Origin: Qaidamihabitans albus
GTDB lineage: Bacteria; Actinomycetota; Actinomycetes; Mycobacteriales; Pseudonocardiaceae
Direction: 5' to 3'
DNA length: 64,000 bases
NCBI RefSeq assembly: GCF_016464705.1
Contig: NZ_JAEHOB010000005.1
Span: 124,001-188,000, forward strand
The translations under genes and the position numbers were made by a program. The notes beneath the pieces were generated by a model that was not told the DNA's origin, did no database searches, and was given only the letters and a program-made list of their open reading frames with translations. Numbering within the stretch: position 1 is the stretch's first letter; the number at the start of each line of letters is the position of its first letter. Positions 29,005 to 37,328 of this stretch are shown here, piece by piece.

Positions 29005-29425
29005 GGAAACATCCCGGCGGGCGGTGGTCGCCGGGCAGCTGCCCCGGGCAACCGAGGACTGGCCCTCCTCGGTGGTTGTGGCACTGGAAACGGGTGCGGA
29101 TGCCGCCACGGTCACCGACGACCGACTCTGGCGGGTCGTGACCGGTCTGATCCGCGCAGGGGCACTGGCGGCGTTCGGCGGTGAGTTCGTCTTCGGCGAC
29201 CGGCCACCTGGGGCCAGTCGCCACCCGTACCGACACGCATCTCTACCTCCTGACCCGCTTTACCTCAGGGTCGATGCCTGCCTTGGGCCGCGCGTCGGTT
29301 GCGGCCGGCCGCAGCTGGTCGTCCCCGAGGCTGACATCCCGGGTCAGCCGAACGGTTGATGGCGTCGAATGTCTCAGCCGATACGTTCGCTGTCAGCACG
29401 GCATGACGATCCGAGGAGCAGAGCA
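29005..29425. other. Intergenic segment before the flavoprotein gene
   Basis: About 420 bases with no recognisable gene. A 111-codon open frame (29024-29359) has a stretch with coding-like composition, but its frame and composition change and no family is evident. It could be the remnant of a gene lost when this segment was inserted. The only clear signal is the CGAGGAGCAGAG ribosome-binding site at its right end. Confidence 0.35.
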
Positions 29426-31041
29426 ATGTCCGACTTCACCAGGCGGAGCTTCCTCGTGCGTACCGCTGCGGCAGGAGCGGCTGTCTCGGCCGGCCTTCCG
29501 GCCGTCGCGTCGGCGAAAACCGTTGCGGCACCGGGGAATCCAGCACTGGGCCGGTGACCGTGGGCCCCGACGATCCACGCTACGCCGACCTGCGGATCAA
29601 GGGGGTGAACACGCGGTTCACCGTCGACCCGGAGCGCTTCCACCTCGTTGGCTCCACCGATCAGGTAGTCGGCCTGGTGCAGGACGCGGTGCGCGCAGGC
29701 AAGCGGATCACCGTCCGTGGCGGCGGGCACAGCTGCGAGAACTTCGTCGGCGACGGTGCACAGGTGGTCATCGATCTGTCCGAGTTCCATGACGTTTCCT
29801 TTGACCGCAGGCGGAACGCATTCGTCGTCGAAGCAGGCGCCACACTGCGGGAGGTGTTCAAGACGCTGTATCTGGGCTGGGGCGTGACCGTTCCGGGTGG
29901 ACAGTGCGGCGAGGTGGGCGTCGGCGGGCATTTCGCCGGAGGTGGATACGGTCCGCAGTCCCGGGAATTCGGTTCCGTTGTGGACTATCTCCACGCGGTC
30001 GAGGTCGTCGTGGTGAACCGGTACGGCCGGGCCCGTCCCGTGTTCGCATCTCGCGAGGAGAACCCCGACCTGTGGTGGGCGCACACCGGCGCTGGCGGCG
30101 GCAACTTCGGTGTGGTCACCCGGTACTGGCTGCGCGACCCGAACGCCCGTGGCACCGACCCAGCACACCTGCTGCCGCGGCCGCCCGGTACGATCCTGGG
30201 CAGCCCGATGCTGTGGGGCTGGGGCGATGTCGACCAGGCCGCGTTCATGCGGATCTTGCGCAATTACGGCACGTTCTTCGAGCGCCACAGCGAACCCGGG
30301 GATCGGTTCGCCAGCCTGTTCAGCGTGCTACTCGCCCCGCGCAAGGTCGCGGCTGCGGATCCGGGCGGGTTCCTGATCTCCGCCGAACTGGATGGCACGC
30401 TGCCCAACGCCGACGCGCTGCTCAAGGAGTTCCAGTCCGAGATCACCGATGGCGTGCCCACGCCGTTGATACCACCGCCGGAGCGGACGCCGTGGCTGAC
30501 CAACGCGCTCAAGTCGGGTATCAACGGGGAATCGGGGCGGTACAAGCAGAAGTCGGCGTACCTGCGCAGGCGGTTCACCGACGAGCAGGCCGAGATCACC
30601 TATCGCCACCTCGCCGAGAGGCCGGCACCGGCGGGCGCGCAGGAGGCGCCGATGTTGTGGCTGCTGTCCTACGGCGGCGCGGTCAATACGGTGCGCCCCG
30701 ATGCCACCGCTATGCCGCAGCGCGACTCCATATTGAAGGCGATCTTCCTTACCACCTGGGACGGGCGAGGCGGCGACAGCGACGGCATCCGGCGCGTGCG
30801 CGAGTACTACCGTGACATGTACGCGAGCACCGGCGGGGTGCCGGTTCCCGACGATGCCAACGACGGCTGTTACATCAACTATCCGGACATCGACACCACC
30901 GACCCGGCGTGGAACACCTCCGGCGTGCCCTGGCACACCTTGTACTTCAAGGACAACTATCCCCGGCTGCAGCGGATCAAGGCGACCTGGGACCCGCGCA
31001 ACGTTTTCCACCACGCACTGTCGATCCGGCCGCCTCGGTAA
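29426..31041 (+). pseudogene. Tat-exported BBE-type FAD oxidoreductase, split by a frameshift near 29550
   Basis: A berberine-bridge-type flavoprotein in two frames. Bases 29426-29557 encode a twin-arginine signal (TRRSFLVRTAAAGAAVSAG, cleavage after ASA) and stop at LGR. The mature enzyme reads on in another frame from 29554 to 31041 (495 codons). One extra C in GGGCCGGTGACC would join them. The mature part has a PCMH FAD domain with GGGHSC (His for 8-alpha linkage) and GGQCGEVGVGGHFAGGG (Cys for a possible 6-S-cysteinyl bond), and a C-terminal BBE segment with LYFKDNYPRLQRIK. It could oxidise a sugar or natural product. Sequencing error is possible. Confidence 0.8.
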
Positions 31042-31087
31042 GAGGTGCTGAACACGACTGCCGATGCGGAACCAGTCGGCGCACGGC

Positions 31088-31150
31088 GTTGTGCCTGGTC
31101 ACCACTCGTGAGTGCGCACGCGAGTTAGAACACTGTTACGCACTCACGAG
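31088..31150. repeat. Dispersed palindrome, copy G, with left outer arm
   Basis: Flank GTTGTGCCTGGTCACC then core CTCGTGAGTGCGCACGCGAG (from 31105), TTAGAA centre and right arm CACTGTTACGCACTCACGAG. It lies between the flavoprotein gene and the convergent fadA6 end, and its left flank repeats that of copy F2 at a distance of 2157 bases. Confidence 0.85.
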
Positions 31151-31158
31151 GAGGGCGG

Positions 31159-32310
31159 TCACAGGCGTTCGATGATGGTGACGTTGGCGGTGCCGCCGCC
31201 CTCACACATCGTCTGCAGGCCGTAGCGGCCGCCGCGGCGCTCCAGCTCGTGCAGCAGGGTCGCGAACAGCTTGGTGCCGGTCGCGCCGATGGGATGCCCC
31301 AGCGCGATGCCGCCGCCATTGACGTTGACGCGCTCCGGGTCGGCGCCGGTCTCGTCAAGCCACGCCAGGACCACGCTGGCGAACGCCTCGTTGACCTCGA
31401 ACAGGTCGATGTCGTCCACCGACAGTCCCGTCTTCCGCAGCGCGTGCGCCGTCGCCGGGATCGGCCCGGTCAGCATCCACACCGGGTCCGCGGCCCGCAC
31501 CGAGATGTGGTGCACCCGCGCCCGCGGCGTCAGCCGGTGCTCGCGCACGAAGTCCCCCGACGCGACCAGCGTCGCGCTGGCCCCGTCGGAGATCTGGCTG
31601 GCCACCGCCGCCGTGAGCCGCGATCCAGGGCGCAGCGGCGGCAGCCCGGCCATCTTCTCGGCGCTGGTGTCCCGCCGCGGGCCCTCGTCGTGCTTCACAT
31701 CGCCGAAGGGCACGGTCTCGGCGGCGAAGCGACCCTCGTCTATCGCCGCGACGGCCCGCCGGTGGCTGCGGTAGGCGAACTCCTCCATCGCCTGCCTGGT
31801 GATGTCCCAGTGCTCGGCGATCATCTCCGCACCGTGGAACTGCGAGACCTCGGCGTCACCGTAGCGGCGCTGCCAGCCCCGCGAGCCGGAGAACGGGTCG
31901 TCGAAACCGTACTCGCGCCCGGCGAGCATGGCCGCGCTGATCGGGATGCGGCTCATGTTCTGTACTCCACCGGCCAGCACCAGGTCCATCGTGCCGGACA
32001 GCACCGCCTGCGCGGCGAAGTGCACGGCCTGCTGGCTCGACCCGCACTGCCGGTCGATCGTCACCCCGGGCACGTGGTCCGGCAGGCCGGCGGCCAGCCA
32101 CGCCGTCCGCGCGATGTTGCCCGCCTGGCCGCCGATCGTGTCCGTGCAGCCCAGGATCACGTCGTCGACCAGCGCGGGGTCGACGCCGGTGCGCTCGACG
32201 AGCGACCCGAGCACGTGTGCGGCGAGGTCGGCGGAGTGCACGGCACTCAGCCCGCCACCGCGCCTGCCGACCGGCGTGCGCACCGCGTCGATGATGTAGG
32301 CCTGCGCCAT
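31159..32310 (-). CDS. fadA6: Thiolase FadA6 of the CD-ring pathway
   Basis: A 383-residue degradative thiolase that cleaves 3-keto CoA esters late in HIP catabolism. The nucleophile Cys lies in IDRQCGSSQQ, the His in ALGHPIGATG and the second Cys in MCEGGGTANV, so the catalytic set is complete. It is the terminal gene of the fadE30-ipdF-kstR2-fadA6 operon, an order shared with Rv3560c-Rv3556c. ATG 32310 is chosen over the upstream in-frame ATG at 32322, which would overlap kstR2, because GTGAGG lies at good spacing. Confidence 0.92.
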   Translation of the reverse strand: MAQAYIIDAVRTPVGRRGGGLSAVHSADLAAHVLGSLVERTGVDPALVDDVILGCTDTIGGQAGNIARTAWLAAGLPDHVPGVTIDRQCGSSQQAVHFAAQAVLSGTMDLVLAGGVQNMSRIPISAAMLAGREYGFDDPFSGSRGWQRRYGDAEVSQFHGAEMIAEHWDITRQAMEEFAYRSHRRAVAAIDEGRFAAETVPFGDVKHDEGPRRDTSAEKMAGLPPLRPGSRLTAAVASQISDGASATLVASGDFVREHRLTPRARVHHISVRAADPVWMLTGPIPATAHALRKTGLSVDDIDLFEVNEAFASVVLAWLDETGADPERVNVNGGGIALGHPIGATGTKLFATLLHELERRGGRYGLQTMCEGGGTANVTIIERL

Positions 32311-32318
32311 CGCGTTCC

Positions 32319-32921
32319 TCACTTCCTCGCCCGGCGCCTGCCGGTGGCGATCCCGTCCAGCAGGATCCCGAGGTACTGCTTGGCGACCGCGTCGGCCGAC
32401 AGCGGGCCCTCGGGGTTGTACCAGCGCACGGCGACCCAGACCGTGTCACGGACGAACCGGTAGACCAGTTCGACGTCGAGGTCCTCGCGGAACACGCCCG
32501 CGTGCACGCCGTCGGCCAGGATCCGGTTCCACAGCTCGCGGAACTCGGCGTTGCGCTCGTCCAGGTAGGAGAACCGCGGCGACTGCGCGAGATGCTTCGC
32601 CTCGTTCTGGTAGATGGCGACCTCGTGCGGCATCCGGTGGATCGCCTCGAAGGAGGCGACCACCACCGCCTCCAGCGTCCTGCGCGGCCCGAGGTCCGCG
32701 GCGACGATCTCCTCGTAGGTGCCGAACAGCTCGTCGAGGAAGCCGCGCAGGATCTCGTCGGCCATCGACTCCTTCGAGTCGAAGTGGTGGTACAGGCTCC
32801 CGGAGAGGATGCCGGCCGCGTCCGCGATGTCGCGCACGGTCGTGGAGACGTAGCCGCGCTCGGCGAACAACCTCGCGGCGAGCGCCAGCAGCTCCGCCCG
32901 CCGCCCCGATCCCTTGTTCAT
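32319..32921 (-). CDS. kstR2: TetR-family repressor KstR2
   Basis: Represses the HIP-degradation genes and is released by HIP-CoA. The 200-residue protein has an N-terminal TetR helix-turn-helix (about 7-52: LALAARLFAERGYVSTTVRDI, then GILSGSLYHHFDSKESM) and a C-terminal ligand domain. Length equals M. tuberculosis KstR2. It is encoded between ipdF and fadA6 in the operon it probably controls, with matching operators at 34910 and 25317. ATG 32921 is chosen for GAGG upstream; 32936 is an alternative. Confidence 0.93.
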   Translation of the reverse strand: MNKGSGRRAELLALAARLFAERGYVSTTVRDIADAAGILSGSLYHHFDSKESMADEILRGFLDELFGTYEEIVAADLGPRRTLEAVVVASFEAIHRMPHEVAIYQNEAKHLAQSPRFSYLDERNAEFRELWNRILADGVHAGVFREDLDVELVYRFVRDTVWVAVRWYNPEGPLSADAVAKQYLGILLDGIATGRRRARK

Positions 32922-32928
32922 CGCGACC

Positions 32929-33705
32929 TCACGCATGTTGGCTGCTCACGGACACGACCTCGCCGGTGAGGTAGGACGCGTAGTCACTGGCGAGGAACAC
33001 CATGACATTCGCGACCTCCCACGGCTCCGCCGCCCTGCCGGACACCTCACGCTCGGTGAGTTCGGCGAGCAGCTCGTCGGTGGTCACCTTGGCGAGGTAG
33101 GGATGCATGGCCAGGCTCGGTGCGACCGCGTTGACCCGGATGCCGTGCGCGGCGACGTCCACCGCCGCGCAGCGGGTCAGCGCCATCACCCCGGCCTTCG
33201 CCGCCGCGTAGTGCGCCTGCTCGGCCTGGGCCCGCCAGCCGATCACCGAGGCGTTGTTCACCACGGCGCCGCCACCGCCCTGTGCGATGAACCGGCGCAG
33301 CACGGCGCGCGTCATGCGGAACGTGCCGTTCAGCGTCACGTCCAGCACCCGCGACCACTCCTCGTCGCTCATGTCCACAATGGATCTACTTCCGCCGAGG
33401 CCGGCGTTGTTGACCAGCACGTCGATCCGGCCGAAGCGTTCCACGGCACCGTCGACGAGGGCCTGCACCCGTGTCTCGTCGGTGACGTCGCAGGGGATCG
33501 CGTGGACCTCGCCGGAACCGGCCAGCTCCTCGGCCTTCTCCCCCAGCCTGCGCTCGTGCGCGTCGCTGACGACCACCCGGGCGCCTTCCTCGAGGCAGCG
33601 CTTCGCCGCGGCCGAGCCGATGCCGGTGCCTGCCGCCGCGGTGACCACGACCACCTTGCCGTGCAGCAGGTCGGCACCTGCCGGGTAGGCGGGGACTGCG
33701 ATCAT
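32929..33705 (-). CDS. ipdF: SDR dehydrogenase IpdF of the HIP pathway
   Basis: A 258-residue SDR that oxidises the hydroxyl of HIP-CoA-derived intermediates. The cofactor loop is slightly unusual (TAAAGTGIGSAAA, about 22-34); NNAGLGG, NNASVIG and the catalytic YAAAK follow. It sits between fadE30 and kstR2 like Rv3559c and is coupled to fadE30 by an ATGA overlap. An alternative is a generic ketoreductase, but the exact synteny makes IpdF likely. Confidence 0.9.
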   Translation of the reverse strand: MIAVPAYPAGADLLHGKVVVVTAAAGTGIGSAAAKRCLEEGARVVVSDAHERRLGEKAEELAGSGEVHAIPCDVTDETRVQALVDGAVERFGRIDVLVNNAGLGGSRSIVDMSDEEWSRVLDVTLNGTFRMTRAVLRRFIAQGGGGAVVNNASVIGWRAQAEQAHYAAAKAGVMALTRCAAVDVAAHGIRVNAVAPSLAMHPYLAKVTTDELLAELTEREVSGRAAEPWEVANVMVFLASDYASYLTGEVVSVSSQHA

Positions 33706-34862
33706 GGGCGGGCCTCCCTCGGCAGGCCGAGCACACGCTCGGCGATGATGTTGCGCTGGATCTCGTTGGAGCCGCCGTAGATGGTGTCGGCCCGGCTGAA
33801 CAGGTAGAGCCGCTGCCACTCGTCCAGCTCGTACGGCTCGCGCTCGGCGACGAGCGAGCCCGCGCCCCGCACGAGCATCGCGAGCTCGCCGAGATCGCGG
33901 TGCCAGTTCGCCCACACCAGCTTCGACACCTCCGCCACCCCGGTGGCCGTGTCCCCGAGCGTGCGCAGCGCGTGCGCACGCAACACCTCCAGCCCTGCCC
34001 ACGCCCGGGCGAGCCGCTCGGCCACGGCCGGGTCGGCGGCGCTGCCGTTGTGCTCGGCCAGCTCGGTCAGCGACCGCAGCTCGCGACGGAAGCCGACCTG
34101 CTGGCCCAGCGTCGCGACGCCCCGCTCGTAGGCGAGCGTGCCCATCGCCACGCGCCAGCCGTCGCCGGGCTCGCCCACCACCATGTCCGCCGGTGTCCTG
34201 GCACCGTCGAAGAAGACCTCGTTGAACTCGGAGGTGCCGGTGAGCTGCCGGATCGGCCGCACCTCGACGCCGGATGCCCGCATCGGCACCAGCAGGTACG
34301 ACAGTCCGCGGTGCCGGGCCGAGCCGGGTTCGGTGCGCGCCAGCACGAAACACCAGTCGGCGACGTGCGCGAGCGAGGTCCACACCTTCTGGCCGGTCAG
34401 CACCCACTCGCCGCCGTCGAGCGTCGCGGTGGTGGACACGGCGGCCAGGTCGGAGCCCGCGCCCGGCTCGGAGTAGCCCTGGCACCACAGTTCCTCCACC
34501 GCCCGGATCCGTGGCAGGAACCGCCGCTGCTGCGCGGGCGTGCCGGACGCGATCAGCGTGGGGCCGAGCAGCTCCTGGCCCAGGTGGCTCACCTTCGCCG
34601 GTGCCCTGGAGCGGGCGTACTCCTCGTGGAAGATCACCTGCTGTTCCAGCGTCGCGTCCGCGCCACCGTGCTCGGCAGGCCAGCCGAGGCAGGTCCACCC
34701 GGCCGCCGCCAGGTGGCGTTCCCACGCCAGGCGTTCCTCGAACGCCTCGTGCTCCCGGCCGGGCCCGCCGAGCCCGCGCAACGCGGCGAACTCGCCCGTC
34801 AGGTTCTCCGCGAGCCAGGTCCGCACCCGCTCCCGAAACTCGCCGTCCCGCTCCGCCAGCAA
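33702..34862 (-). CDS. fadE30: Acyl-CoA dehydrogenase FadE30
   Basis: First dehydrogenation of HIP-CoA after FadD3. The 386 residues show the ACAD blocks YSEPGAGSDLA (about 129-139), TGQKVWTSLA and the C-terminal IYGGSNEIQRNIIAERVLGLP. The start is TTG at 34862, supported by AGAGGAG eight bases upstream and by a family-sized N-terminus. It is divergent from fadD3 over the best KstR2 operator in the window and is the first gene of the fadE30-ipdF-kstR2-fadA6 operon. Confidence 0.92.
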   Translation of the reverse strand: MLAERDGEFRERVRTWLAENLTGEFAALRGLGGPGREHEAFEERLAWERHLAAAGWTCLGWPAEHGGADATLEQQVIFHEEYARSRAPAKVSHLGQELLGPTLIASGTPAQQRRFLPRIRAVEELWCQGYSEPGAGSDLAAVSTTATLDGGEWVLTGQKVWTSLAHVADWCFVLARTEPGSARHRGLSYLLVPMRASGVEVRPIRQLTGTSEFNEVFFDGARTPADMVVGEPGDGWRVAMGTLAYERGVATLGQQVGFRRELRSLTELAEHNGSAADPAVAERLARAWAGLEVLRAHALRTLGDTATGVAEVSKLVWANWHRDLGELAMLVRGAGSLVAEREPYELDEWQRLYLFSRADTIYGGSNEIQRNIIAERVLGLPREARP

Positions 34863-34909
34863 CGAAGGACTCCTCTGTTCAAACCGGAAGCTTCTGCGTA
34901 GGCTACCCT

Positions 34910-34923
34910 ACCAAGCACTTGCT
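34910..34923. promoter_or_regulatory. KstR2 operator between fadE30 and fadD3
   Basis: ACCAAGCACTTGCT matches AnCAAGnnCTTGnT fully, and the dyad extends outwards as CCCTA...TAGGG. It is 12 bases ahead of the fadD3 ATG and 47 from the fadE30 start, so bound KstR2 would block both genes. Confidence 0.88.
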
Positions 34924-34935
34924 AGGGAGACTGTG

Positions 34936-36483
34936 ATGCGCATCGACGAGGACGCGGACACCGTCCCGGCCGTGCTCGCCCTTGCGGCCCGCCGGTTCCC
35001 CGGGCGTGAGGCCGTGGTGGACGAAGCGGTGCGGCTCGACTACGCCGATCTGTACGAGCGGGTCCGCGGCTGCGCGGAGCTGTTCGTCCGGCGCGGCATC
35101 GCCGCGGGCGACCGGGTCGCGATCTGCTCGCCCAACACCTGGCACTGGGTGGTCGCCGCGCTCGGCGCGCTGTACTCCGGTGCGACGCTGGTGCCGGTCA
35201 ACACCCGGTTCACCGGCCCGGAGATGCGCGACATCCTGGACCGCAGCGCCGCCTCGGCCCTCGTCGTCGCGGGTCCGTTCCTCGGGGTGGACCGGCTCGG
35301 CCAGCTGCGCGAGGCGGGCGCGACGCTGCCCGCGACAGTGCTGCGGATCCCCGTAGAGGGCACAGAAGGCACCGGCGGGGCCGAGGAGGGCGTGCTCGAG
35401 TGGGGCGACGTGCCCACCGGGGGTACGGCGGACGCCGACGCACGCGCCGCCGCGGTGGGCCCGGAGGACGTCGGCGACATCCTGTTCACCTCCGGCACCA
35501 CCGGCCGCAGCAAGGGCGCGATGACCAGCCACCGCCGCACGCTCGGCACGGCCGGGGCGTGGGCGGACTGCGCGGAACTCGGCCCGGAGGACCGCTACCT
35601 CGTCGTCAACCCGTTCTTCCACAGCTTCGGCTACAAGGCCGGGATCCTCGCCGCGCTGCTGCGCGGCGCGACGCTCGTGCCGCAGGTGACGTTCGACGCC
35701 CGGCAGGCCATGGAGGTGATCGAGCGGGAGCGGATCACCGTGCTGCCCGGCGCGCCGACCATCTACCAGGTGCTGCTCGACCACCCGGACCGGGCGCGGT
35801 ACGACCTTTCGAGCCTGCGCCTCGCCGTGACCGGAGCGACGACCGTGCCGGTGGCACTGGTCGAGCGCATGCGCTCGGAGCTGGCCTTCGACACCGTGCT
35901 CACCGCGTACGGGCTCACCGAGGCGGTGGTGGCGACCATGTGCCGGCCCGGCGACGACGCGGAGACCGTCGCCCGGACCTCGGGCCGCGCCGCCGCCGGT
36001 TTCGAGGTCCGGACCGACCCGGGCAACGGTGAGATCCTGCTGCGTGGCCCCAACACGATGCTCGGCTACCTGGACGACCCGGAGGCCACCGGCAAGGCGA
36101 TCGACGAGCAGGGCTGGCTGCACACCGGCGATGTCGGCAGCCTCGACGAGCGCGGCTACCTGACCATCACCGACCGGATCAAGGACATGTACATCTGCGG
36201 CGGGTTCAACGTCTACCCCGCCGAGGTGGAGCAGGTGCTCGCGCGGCTGGACGGCGTCGCCGAGGCGGCGGTCGTCGGGGTGCCGGACCAGCGGCTCGGT
36301 GAGGTCGGCAGGGCCTACGTCGTCGGCACGCCGGGGCACCGGCTGTCCCCGGCGGACGTGCTGGCGTTCTGCCGGGAGCGGCTGGCCAACTTCAAGGTGC
36401 CGCGCGAGGTCGAGTTCACGGACGCGCTGCCCCGCAACGCGTCCGGCAAGGTGCTGAAACGAGAGCTGAGGGAGCGGGCATGA
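34936..36483 (+). CDS. fadD3: HIP-CoA synthetase FadD3
   Basis: Activates the hexahydroindane propionate (HIP) left after ring A/B removal, starting CD-ring degradation. The 515-residue ANL ligase has P-loop FTSGTTGRSKGAM (about 185-197), YGLTEA (A5), HTGDVGSLDERGYL (A7) and the catalytic Lys in NASGKVLKREL. Placement next to fadE30 with a shared KstR2 box matches Rv3561. ATG 34936 has GGGAG nine bases upstream. It overlaps the following crotonase gene by four bases. Confidence 0.93.
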   Translation: MRIDEDADTVPAVLALAARRFPGREAVVDEAVRLDYADLYERVRGCAELFVRRGIAAGDRVAICSPNTWHWVVAALGALYSGATLVPVNTRFTGPEMRDILDRSAASALVVAGPFLGVDRLGQLREAGATLPATVLRIPVEGTEGTGGAEEGVLEWGDVPTGGTADADARAAAVGPEDVGDILFTSGTTGRSKGAMTSHRRTLGTAGAWADCAELGPEDRYLVVNPFFHSFGYKAGILAALLRGATLVPQVTFDARQAMEVIERERITVLPGAPTIYQVLLDHPDRARYDLSSLRLAVTGATTVPVALVERMRSELAFDTVLTAYGLTEAVVATMCRPGDDAETVARTSGRAAAGFEVRTDPGNGEILLRGPNTMLGYLDDPEATGKAIDEQGWLHTGDVGSLDERGYLTITDRIKDMYICGGFNVYPAEVEQVLARLDGVAEAAVVGVPDQRLGEVGRAYVVGTPGHRLSPADVLAFCRERLANFKVPREVEFTDALPRNASGKVLKRELRERA

Positions 36484-37325
36484 CGGAGACGGTGCGCTAC
36501 GAGCGGCGCGACGGCGTCGCCCTGGTCACGATGAACCGGCCGGAGTACCGCAACGCGCAGAACTCGGCCATGACCTACGCGCTGGACGCCGCGTTCACCA
36601 GGGCCGTCGAGGACGACGAGGTCAAGGTGATCGTGCTGGCCGGGGCGGGTGAGCACTTCTCCGCGGGACACGACATCGGCTCCCCCGGCCGGGACACCGA
36701 CGTCTCGTTCGAGAACAAGGCCGTGCTGTGGTGGGACCATGTCGACAAGGCGGGCGGCGACCAGCGCTTCGCCCGCGAGTCCGAGGTCTACCTCGGCATG
36801 TGCCGCCGCTGGCGGGAGATCCCGAAGCCGACCATCGCGAGCGTGCAGGGCGCGTGTGTGGCGGGCGCGCTCATGCTCGCCTGGGTGTGCGACCTGATCG
36901 TCGCTGCCGAGGACGCCTTCTTCGCCGACCCGGTGGTGCGGATGGGAATTCCCGGTGTCGAGTACTTCGCGCACCCGTGGGTGCTCGGCCCTCGCGCGGC
37001 CAAGGAGGTGCTGTTCACCGGCGAGCGGTTCAGTGCCCGGCAGGCGAAGGAGTGGGGCATGCTGAACCGGGTCGTCCCCCGGGCGGACCTGGAGGCGGAG
37101 ACGCTGGCACTGGCCGGGCGGATCGCCGGGATGCCCCGGTTCGGCCTGGCGCTGGCGAAGAAGGCGGTCAACCAGGCCGAGGACCTGATGGGCCTGCGCA
37201 GCGGGATGGACTCGGTGTTCGGCCTGCACCACTTCGCGCACGCGCACAACGCCGAGGTCTCCGGCGGCGACTCCCTCGGCGGGCAGGACGCGCGGTCGAT
37301 GCGCGACGCGGGCAGGACGGGCTGA
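36480..37325 (+). CDS. Atypical crotonase-superfamily protein in the fadD3 operon
   Basis: A 281-residue crotonase-fold protein. The oxyanion-hole block is HFSAGHDI (about 60-67), but both positions that carry catalytic glutamates in enoyl-CoA hydratases are changed. GACVAGALMLAW (about 124-135) lacks the first Glu and FFADPVVRMGI lacks the second. It may be a hydrolase, isomerase or C-C cleaving enzyme. It is embedded between fadD3 and fadE31 with a four-base overlap upstream, so a CD-ring role is likely. The M. tuberculosis order fadD3-fadE31 has no such gene, so it looks like a lineage-specific addition. Confidence 0.82.
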   Translation: MTETVRYERRDGVALVTMNRPEYRNAQNSAMTYALDAAFTRAVEDDEVKVIVLAGAGEHFSAGHDIGSPGRDTDVSFENKAVLWWDHVDKAGGDQRFARESEVYLGMCRRWREIPKPTIASVQGACVAGALMLAWVCDLIVAAEDAFFADPVVRMGIPGVEYFAHPWVLGPRAAKEVLFTGERFSARQAKEWGMLNRVVPRADLEAETLALAGRIAGMPRFGLALAKKAVNQAEDLMGLRSGMDSVFGLHHFAHAHNAEVSGGDSLGGQDARSMRDAGRTG

Positions 37326-37328
37326 GCC

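Noticed and set aside
29024-29359. A 111-codon frame after ipdC
   Set aside because: No recognisable domain, it extends into non-coding-like sequence and has no convincing ribosome-binding site; it is listed only as possible remnant DNA.
28877-31150. Insertion sequence around the flavoprotein gene
   Set aside because: No transposase and no terminal inverted repeats with target duplications; only the dispersed palindromes flank it.
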